Positions 33,196 to 38,276 of a DNA stretch of 38,276 nt are shown here, in pieces. Position numbers and translations under genes: made by a program. Source of the DNA: Candidatus Aegiribacteria sp. (lineage in GTDB: Bacteria > Fermentibacterota > Fermentibacteria > Fermentibacterales > JCC-6); NCBI GenBank assembly GCA_023138735.1, contig JAGLOY010000035.1, forward strand, positions 1 through 38,276, in the 5' to 3' direction. Within the stretch, counting starts at the first letter, position 1, and each line of letters starts with the position of its first letter. The notes beneath the pieces were generated by a model. It ran no database searches, was not told the origin of the DNA, and saw only the letters and a list, made by a program, of their open reading frames with translations.

Positions 33196-35316
33196 TCAGA
33201 ACATCCAGAAATCAATATCCTTTTCCATTGCCCGCCTGCGGATTTCTTCGATATCTGAATCCGCCAGTTCCCGTACGGCCGGCCATAACAGGATTTCGTT
33301 TCCTGCTATTTCATCAGGCAGGTGATCGATAATGTACTCGTCAGTACTATACGGTTCTGAAAGCATGCGAAATATAATTTCATGTATCATTTCACTATGC
33401 TGATGATAAGCTTCCCTGATAAGCTCAATATATGAGTACTTTCTTCCTCCAGTAATTGAGACTTCTATCCTGCCGGATTCAACAATCTCAAAGAGAAGAA
33501 CAGTATCATCAGTGCTTTGCATAATATCGAATACACCAAAGGTACACCTTCCGAAGCTGTCAATGCTCAGGGTTTCATAACCGCTGCCGGAATACAATCT
33601 GATTTCACTGGAACCCGAAGGTTGGAATACAAGATTCATCTGCTCGGCATATGGATGCTCAAGAAGATATTCAGCAGTTAATCCCGGAGGGTCATTTGCA
33701 TCTCCCCACCGCTCGATGTTCAGGTCTGCTGTCAGATAATACCTCTCCGCGTCTCCTGGCCGGGAACCGGCCTTGCTGTACATGAAGAATGGAGGGTCGG
33801 TGATTCTTCCGTTCCTGATATAGGGATCGAGACGGTTTTCGAATATTACATGTCTCCACAGGATTGTTTTCCGATGAAGAGCCTCAATAGTTGAGTACAC
33901 GACTTCCATTTCGTTCTCTGTACACTCCTCAGTCTCAAAAAGCGGTTCGTTAACCACTCTCCACAGCAGGGCTGCAAGGGACAACGAGGGATGTACGGTA
34001 TTGAGAGCATTCAATACAAGGTCACAACGGCCGGTGATGCTGCTTGGCAGGTTTCCCTGCTGAAAACCGTTAAGAATAACCCAGGCAGGATCTTCTGAAT
34101 CAAATTGATCATTCGATAGACCCGTTCCCGGCAGGCAACCGATTGACAGATCCACATAGTAACCCATGATTATTCCATCAGCAGGAGCCGGATAGAAAAT
34201 TTCCGGCTGACCATCTGAAGATATCACTGTCTGAACTTCCGTCCCGCTGCTCTGACCTGCGGCCAGGGCACCGAGACAGACAGTAAGTCCTGCAGCGGTT
34301 TTTAACGAATCCGGGACGTGCCATACTTCCCTGAAGCACTCTTTCCCGCTTTTCCTCTGAAGCCAGCAACCCGATTTACAGGCGGGATAGTATATGCATT
34401 TCCTGCACTCTCCTTCAGGTTCGTGTTCCCGAAGTTTACCGAAACCCTCTTTCCATATCTCACTCAGCGGTTTTTCGTGGATATTTCCTGCACTGAACGA
34501 CCTGTCCAGTGTTGTACAGGGAACAACTTCCCCGTCCGGAAGAATTACGCATTGTGATCTTCCCGCTCCGCAGGTAAGGGGAAAATCTCTTACAAGAGGT
34601 TCAAAACCTCCCAGGTAGCCAATCTCATCGGCCATTTCAACATTGAAGTATTGCCTCTTTCTGGCAACGAATTTTATCAGCCGCTTAAGCTCCCTTTTTG
34701 ACAGAAACAGTTCTTTGCGGTACGCTGCTCTCCCCTCTGGAACCAGCAGGTGAATTCCCCACTGATGAGCGCCGCTTGCAGCAACTTGATGGAAGGTTTC
34801 CTCAAGGTACGGATAGTTGGCTCTTGTCACTGTAGTGCCGGCGCAAACCCTGACTCCAGGCAGGGATCTGAAGAAACGAATAGCCTCTATTGCCTCTTCC
34901 CACGCACCTTTCCGTCCCCTTACTGAATCATGAATCTCTCTCGGTCCATCAAGGCTCACCGCTACAAAACCGGGGCTGTTCTCTCTGAGTGCCGTCATCT
35001 GACATTCTGAAGGCATTACAGCAGTATTCAGAGTCCAGTTCTGCTTCCTGAATCCAAGATAATCGATAACTTCAGTTAGATCATTCCTTGCCAGCGGTTC
35101 ACCACCTGTGACAAGAAACTCCTCCACTCCCATTTCGGCGACCTCATTGATGAGTTCTTTGACAGTGTGCAGAGGCATATCGGAGAAGCCATTTTCCAGG
35201 CTGACTGAAAGGCAGTGCCTGCAGCTGAGATTGCATTGCAGCGTAGCCATCCATTGTACAAGGACGGGAACTGCCGAGTAACTATTCCGTGATAAGCTTC
35301 TGCTGAAAGAACCCAT
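33196..35316 (-). CDS. radical SAM/SPASM protein fused to a large unknown C-terminal domain
   Basis: This is a 706-residue protein. Residues ~20-240 are a radical SAM barrel with C28-x3-C32-x2-C35 (CNLSCRHC) and GGEP at 71-74. Residues ~249-327 are a SPASM domain with Cys249, 256, 267, then C304-x2-C307-x5-C313-x3-C317 and Cys327, the spacing for two auxiliary [4Fe-4S] clusters. Known relatives modify ribosomal peptides, enzymes or quinone precursors. A short hydrophobic segment follows (~340-354, AAGLTVCLGALAAG), then ~350 residues with no domain I recognise (for example FYPAPADGIIMGYYVDL, SGRIEVSITGG, a helical end). AGGGGAG sets the ATG. It lies 24 bases after the HEWG gene, in one operon. 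The C-terminal half may bind the substrate or be displayed; that is speculation. Confidence 0.85.
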   Translation of the reverse strand: MGSFSRSLSRNSYSAVPVLVQWMATLQCNLSCRHCLSVSLENGFSDMPLHTVKELINEVAEMGVEEFLVTGGEPLARNDLTEVIDYLGFRKQNWTLNTAVMPSECQMTALRENSPGFVAVSLDGPREIHDSVRGRKGAWEEAIEAIRFFRSLPGVRVCAGTTVTRANYPYLEETFHQVAASGAHQWGIHLLVPEGRAAYRKELFLSKRELKRLIKFVARKRQYFNVEMADEIGYLGGFEPLVRDFPLTCGAGRSQCVILPDGEVVPCTTLDRSFSAGNIHEKPLSEIWKEGFGKLREHEPEGECRKCIYYPACKSGCWLQRKSGKECFREVWHVPDSLKTAAGLTVCLGALAAGQSSGTEVQTVISSDGQPEIFYPAPADGIIMGYYVDLSIGCLPGTGLSNDQFDSEDPAWVILNGFQQGNLPSSITGRCDLVLNALNTVHPSLSLAALLWRVVNEPLFETEECTENEMEVVYSTIEALHRKTILWRHVIFENRLDPYIRNGRITDPPFFMYSKAGSRPGDAERYYLTADLNIERWGDANDPPGLTAEYLLEHPYAEQMNLVFQPSGSSEIRLYSGSGYETLSIDSFGRCTFGVFDIMQSTDDTVLLFEIVESGRIEVSITGGRKYSYIELIREAYHQHSEMIHEIIFRMLSEPYSTDEYIIDHLPDEIAGNEILLWPAVRELADSDIEEIRRRAMEKDIDFWMF

Positions 35317-35340
35317 ACTGCACTCCCCTCAATGCAAACC

Positions 35341-36264
35341 TTATACACTCCCCAAGGCCAGAAACAGCCGGGAGTACTCCACAGAATAACCCTGGTCAGT
35401 CTGAAGGTCGAGCGAGCTGATGGATTCAACCTGTTCATCAGTGAGGGGGAACAGGACTACCGCCTCTCCGTATTGAACACATCTGGTCAGAATACTTGGT
35501 TTCCACGTTTTCCAGAGGGCTTCGATCTCTTCGACCAGGAATTCATCACCTCCCCAGTCTTGCAGAACCTCCAGTATCCCTTCATCTGAAACGGCTAATT
35601 CAATCCTGATTCTGTTACCCGGTGCGAGCACCAGATCGGCCTTAAGTTCACCATTCTCTTCATGAAACACAAGAGAGTGTTGCTGGTAAATCTCGGAGGG
35701 ATCCTGCTCATCAAACAAGTTTGATGCAGAGCATTCGTAATAAATAAAGCGATCAGTGTAAGATACAGCCCCGTATGTAACAGTCAGTGCAGGGACTTCC
35801 CGCCAGAACGGCATCGCCCACAGGAAACCCTCCTCGATGCTGTAATCTGCAATACCCCGTCTGTCATAGGGTCTGTCGCTGCTACTGGATACATCATCTG
35901 TGAAAGTTAAATCCTTCCAGACAGCTGTGTAATTGTCACCTTCCTGAAAGACGGGAATAGACTCATCATCGATGGACTCAGATACCGGCAATGGAATTAG
36001 AAGGGAAAAATAGCCGTTTTGTACTTCTACCGTAAGAGTGCCGGTGAATTCGGGGCCATGGAACCATATCACTGGCGCGTCAACGGCCATCGAGTAATAA
36101 GGCTGCAGCATTCCGTTCTCTTCCAGATAACCCCGTTCAGCCCCACTGACTGTAGGGATAACCTCATCTATCAGTACTACACCCCATTCATGCACGAATA
36201 CAGTTTGATCTGATGTCTCGGTCACGGGAGAACAGACCAGCGTTAACAGAATCATATATACCAT
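35341..36264 (-). CDS. exported protein with VHEWG motif, partner of the radical SAM gene
   Basis: The 307-residue protein starts with a short hydrophobic signal (MVYMILLTLVCSPVTET), then QTVFVHEWGVVLID. A VHEWG start is shared with a group of exported beta-rich proteins of planctomycetes and related bacteria (my recollection; function not known). The rest is strand-rich, acidic and Trp/Tyr-rich (APVIWFHGPEFTGTLTVEV, YGAVSYTDRFIYYECSA), with a helical region near 255-280. It contains very few cysteines. AAGGAGGTT eight bases before the ATG is a strong ribosome site. It is the promoter-proximal gene of a two-gene operon with the radical SAM protein, and so could be a substrate, carrier or partner of it. 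No classic leader peptide or protease/transporter gene is present. Confidence 0.65.
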   Translation of the reverse strand: MVYMILLTLVCSPVTETSDQTVFVHEWGVVLIDEVIPTVSGAERGYLEENGMLQPYYSMAVDAPVIWFHGPEFTGTLTVEVQNGYFSLLIPLPVSESIDDESIPVFQEGDNYTAVWKDLTFTDDVSSSSDRPYDRRGIADYSIEEGFLWAMPFWREVPALTVTYGAVSYTDRFIYYECSASNLFDEQDPSEIYQQHSLVFHEENGELKADLVLAPGNRIRIELAVSDEGILEVLQDWGGDEFLVEEIEALWKTWKPSILTRCVQYGEAVVLFPLTDEQVESISSLDLQTDQGYSVEYSRLFLALGSV

Positions 36265-36281
36265 TCAGTGAACCTCCTTCA

Positions 36282-36302
36282 ATCTGTATCAATTATACAG
36301 AT
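36282..36302 (-). promoter_or_regulatory. inverted repeat overlapping a -10 element of the HEWG/radical SAM operon
   Basis: ATCTGTAT-N5-ATACAGAT is a perfect 8-bp inverted repeat. On the minus strand it contains TATAAT (within CTGTATAATTG), which lies about 25 bases before the ATG of the HEWG gene, a good place for a -10. No convincing -35 is seen at 16-18 bases. A repressor site over the -10 is the simplest reading. Confidence 0.45.
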
Positions 36303-36334
36303 ATATGAAGATAAGATTCCATCCTTCTGATAAC

Positions 36335-36658
36335 CTATACCTGACAATCACATTTTATCTCTCCGCTGATGATTTTCTTCCAGTCCCCGATCACATCATG
36401 TGTCCAGCAGTCATCCGCGCCTGCTGCCTCCCGCATAACGAGGGCGAGAATGTACGAAAGCTCCTTAACGGTAGCCCCGGTTTCAAGCGCCCCCTTGAAG
36501 TGTTTTAGCACACAGGGTTTCGATCGCGCCCTGATTGACAGAGCAAAGCAAATGAATTGATAAGTCTTCTCATCAATACTTCTTTTCTCCATGTAGAGGT
36601 CATCCATGCTTTCGAGGAGTTCCGTGAACTCCGGAAAAAATTCTCTGAGCATTCTCAT
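36335..36658 (-). CDS. AhpD/carboxymuconolactone decarboxylase-like protein
   Basis: The 107-residue all-helical protein has the family core SIRARSKPCVLKHFKGALETGATVKEL then ILALVMREAAG. AhpD-type enzymes use a C-x2-C-x3-H peroxidatic site. Here the first Cys is a Ser (SKPCVLKH), so only one redox Cys and the His remain; it could be a non-redox member of the family. The end adds a C-x-C (IKCDCQV), which could bind a metal. GGGAGAG precedes the ATG. It diverges from the arsR-like gene, and its promoter abuts the putative ArsR operator, so it may belong to that regulon. Confidence 0.75.
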   Translation of the reverse strand: MRMLREFFPEFTELLESMDDLYMEKRSIDEKTYQFICFALSIRARSKPCVLKHFKGALETGATVKELSYILALVMREAAGADDCWTHDVIGDWKKIISGEIKCDCQV

Positions 36659-36691
36659 CGTACTCTCCCTTCGTGTTAGAGCGAATCCTGA

Positions 36692-36721
36692 ATTTTAGAT
36701 AACTCTTTCAGCTTGACTCAA
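36692..36721 (-). promoter_or_regulatory. promoter of the AhpD-like gene
   Basis: On the minus strand TTGAGT (36716-36721) and TAAAAT (36692-36697) are separated by 18 bases. Transcription would start near 36685, 27 bases before the ATG. Its -35 overlaps the -35 of the opposing arsR promoter. Confidence 0.5.
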
Positions 36722-36741
36722 TATAGTATTTGTAATATTGT
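36713..36741 (+). promoter_or_regulatory. promoter of the arsR-like gene
   Basis: TTGACT (36713-36718) and TATTGT (36736-36741) are 17 bases apart. The operator-like inverted repeat at 36726-36749 covers the second half of the spacer and the whole -10. Confidence 0.5.
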
Positions 36742-36749
36742 ACAAATAC
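36726..36749. promoter_or_regulatory. probable ArsR-type operator
   Basis: GTATTTGTA-N6-TACAAATAC is a perfect 9-bp inverted repeat, 22 bases before the arsR-like ATG. It covers the -10 of that gene and ends four bases from the -35 of the divergent AhpD-like gene. This matches how ArsR/SmtB repressors bind imperfect 12-2-12-like AT-rich dyads, so autoregulation and joint control of the divergent gene are likely. Confidence 0.7.
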
Positions 36750-36771
36750 GCAAAGAAAGAAAGAGATCATC

Positions 36772-37110
36772 ATGACAGTGGATATGGCACGGTTCGAAAA
36801 AAGGGCTGAAATCATCAAAGCAATGGGTAATGCTGCCCGTCTTGTGATAGTCGAGGATCTGCAAAATAATGAAAAGACAGTTGGAGCGCTGACAGAGCTT
36901 GTCGATCTCGATATTTCCACTGTATCCCGGCATCTTCTGATCCTTCGTCATGCGGGAATTGTGTCATGTAGAAAGAACGGCAACAGGGTGCTGTACCGGC
37001 TGCGAACTCCGTGCGTTCTGAACTTCTTCGACTGTGTCGAGAGGATATTGAACAGCGACGATGACTTGAAGGATACGTGTTCTGATGATTCATGCACCAA
37101 TTGCATTTAG
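36772..37110 (+). CDS. ArsR/SmtB-family metal-responsive repressor
   Basis: The 112-residue winged-helix protein reads AEIIKAMGNAARLVIVEDLQ (helix 1-2), VGALTELVDLDISTVSRHLLILRHAGIV (recognition helix) and CRKNGNRVLYRL (wing). There is no CxC in the recognition helix as in ArsR of plasmids. Cysteines are at RTPCVLNFFDC and in the tail CSDDSCTNC, a Cys-rich C-terminal site that could sense a thiophilic metal or metalloid. A GAAAGAGA site precedes the ATG. It is followed 39 bases later by the permease gene, forming a regulator-effector operon. Which metal it senses is not known. Confidence 0.88.
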   Translation: MTVDMARFEKRAEIIKAMGNAARLVIVEDLQNNEKTVGALTELVDLDISTVSRHLLILRHAGIVSCRKNGNRVLYRLRTPCVLNFFDCVERILNSDDDLKDTCSDDSCTNCI

Positions 37111-37149
37111 AAATTTCATTTCAGAATATCGAGTTAAAGAGGAGTATTG

Positions 37150-38276
37150 ATGGACTGGAAGAAGGATAGAAATCCACTTGGTTACATGCTGGGTTTCTTC
37201 CTGATCGCCTATTTTCTGCCTGTAGGATGGAATCGCTTTGACAATGCCGTGTTCGAAGCGCTGTTCCTTCTTAAGGAGTATGCAAGAGAACATGTTCTTA
37301 CCTGTCTTCTTCCAGCATTTTTCATTGCAGGCGCGATATCAGTTTTCCTGAGTCAGGCTTCCGTAATGAAGTACCTTGGCGCACAGGCGAAGAAAGTTAT
37401 CGCTTACGGAGTTGCTTCGGTGTCCGGCAGCATACTTGCTGTCTGCTCCTGTACTGTGCTTCCCCTGTTCGCCGGTATTTACAGGATGGGGGCCGGGATC
37501 GGGCCTGCCACCGCTTTCCTCTATTCCGGCCCTGCCATCAATGTTCTCGCGATAATTCTTACAGCGAGAATTCTGGGAATTCAGCTGGGCGTGGCCCGGG
37601 CAGTGGGAGCTGTCGTGTTCAGCATAGTGATCGGTCTCCTGATGCACATGATCTACGGAAAAAAAGAGAATGAAAGAACACTTGCCGCACAAACATCGAT
37701 AAATAATGATGATACTTCCCGCCCCCTGTGGCAGACAACTCTGTATTTCGCGAGCATGGTCGGCATCCTCATCTTCGCCAACTGGGGAAAACCCGACATG
37801 AGTTCCGGTCTCTGGAATCTGATCTACTCGTGGAAATGGATCATTACGGGAGGCTTCTCTGTCCTTCTCGGGCTGATGCTGACAGCCTGGTTCGATGTGA
37901 AACTATGGAAACTGCTGATCGTAGGAGTCGCCATAACCGCTTCAGCAGTAACCCTTCCGGATCATCCTGAAATTGCCTTTGCAGCCGGTCTTATCGGATT
38001 CTCAGTTGTTCTGACAACCGGCAACCGCGAAACGAAATCCTGGTTTGACTCAACATTCGGGTTTGCGAAGCAGATATTTCCTCTGCTCTTTGCAGGAGTG
38101 CTGATCGCGGGGGCTCTCCTCGGACGACCGGGCAATGAGGGCCTGATCCCTTCCGAATGGGTCAGTTCTGCGGTTGGGGGGAATTCCATAATCGCGAATC
38201 TCTTTGCCTCGATCGCGGGGGCTTTCATGTATTTCGCGACTCTGACGGAAGTACCAATCCTTCAGGGGCTCCTTGG
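37150..38276 (+). CDS. permease of the DUF318/ArsP-like family (3' truncated)
   Basis: The frame from ATG 37150 (with a GAGGAG site) is open through the window's last base, 375 codons. About nine or ten hydrophobic helices are visible. The conserved core is SGSILAVCSCTVLPLFAGIY followed by GPATAFLYSGPAINV, with a charged loop (KKENERTLAAQ) between the two halves. The family includes ArsP, which exports trivalent organoarsenicals, and SO_0444-type metal efflux permeases; the CSC pair is the metal-binding feature. Its place after an ArsR-type regulator supports metal or metalloid efflux. The C terminus and the exact substrate are outside what can be seen. Confidence 0.85.
   Translation, partial: MDWKKDRNPLGYMLGFFLIAYFLPVGWNRFDNAVFEALFLLKEYAREHVLTCLLPAFFIAGAISVFLSQASVMKYLGAQAKKVIAYGVASVSGSILAVCSCTVLPLFAGIYRMGAGIGPATAFLYSGPAINVLAIILTARILGIQLGVARAVGAVVFSIVIGLLMHMIYGKKENERTLAAQTSINNDDTSRPLWQTTLYFASMVGILIFANWGKPDMSSGLWNLIYSWKWIITGGFSVLLGLMLTAWFDVKLWKLLIVGVAITASAVTLPDHPEIAFAAGLIGFSVVLTTGNRETKSWFDSTFGFAKQIFPLLFAGVLIAGALLGRPGNEGLIPSEWVSSAVGGNSIIANLFASIAGAFMYFATLTEVPILQGLL

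Noticed and set aside
1-38276. CRISPR arrays, tRNA or rRNA genes, insertion sequences, attachment sites
   Set aside because: No regularly spaced repeats, tRNA-like sequence, conserved rRNA stretch or transposase frame was recognised by reading; a tRNA scan was not possible here.

Overview
The window is a 38.3 kb piece of a bacterial chromosome with dense, short operons on both strands. No rRNA, tRNA, CRISPR array, insertion sequence or phage gene was seen. Two secreted proteins end in type IX secretion (Por) sorting domains, one of them a gingipain-like C25 peptidase. There are several propeller and other secreted lipoproteins, anaerobic Fe-S/flavin electron-transfer genes, and AddAB rather than RecBCD. 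Together these suggest an anaerobic or fermentative member of the FCB-type lineages, for example a Fermentibacterota-like candidate phylum. That placement is inference; no marker gene for taxonomy is present.

Layout. 1-1199: the end of a 4Fe-4S subunit and a complete FAD/NAD(P)-binding subunit of a sulfhydrogenase/sulfite-reductase-like electron-transfer module. 1238-4561: a decaying stretch in which an intact secreted transglutaminase-like protein is flanked by a frameshifted ORF, a short remnant and an ORF with an in-frame TGA. 4615-5688: a ferredoxin-like protein with an extraordinary run of seven cysteines. 5751-8474 (-): a TPR-PAS-HisKA-receiver hybrid kinase whose ATPase domain lacks its signature residues. 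8643-13556: a small PH-like membrane protein, then larE divergent from larC, a membrane thioredoxin-fold protein, larB and a sugar-nucleotide epimerase. The lar genes are for synthesis of the nickel-pincer cofactor of lactate racemase-family enzymes; no larA is in the window. 13618-17761: a homocysteine methyltransferase/methylene-THF reductase fusion followed by a short cobalamin-dependent MetH lacking the reactivation domain. Together they form a methionine-from-methyl-THF unit.

17793-21578 (-): a propeller lipoprotein, a cupin and a PlpD-type patatin with its own POTRA and barrel. 21696-25470 (+): the C25 peptidase, a strong terminator, a lipoprotein of unknown family and a small protein made of six nearly identical-length 38-residue repeats. 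25472-31467 (-): addB-addA. 31531-33184: a divergent pair (secreted protein of unknown family; FMN split-barrel protein) around a perfect 19-bp palindrome. 33196-36264 (-): a two-gene operon of a secreted HEWG-motif protein and a radical SAM/SPASM protein fused to a 350-residue unknown domain, preceded by an inverted repeat. This is the best candidate here for an undescribed system. 36335-38276: an AhpD-like gene divergent from an arsR-type regulator and a DUF318/ArsP-like permease that runs off the end, with a clear operator between the divergent promoters.
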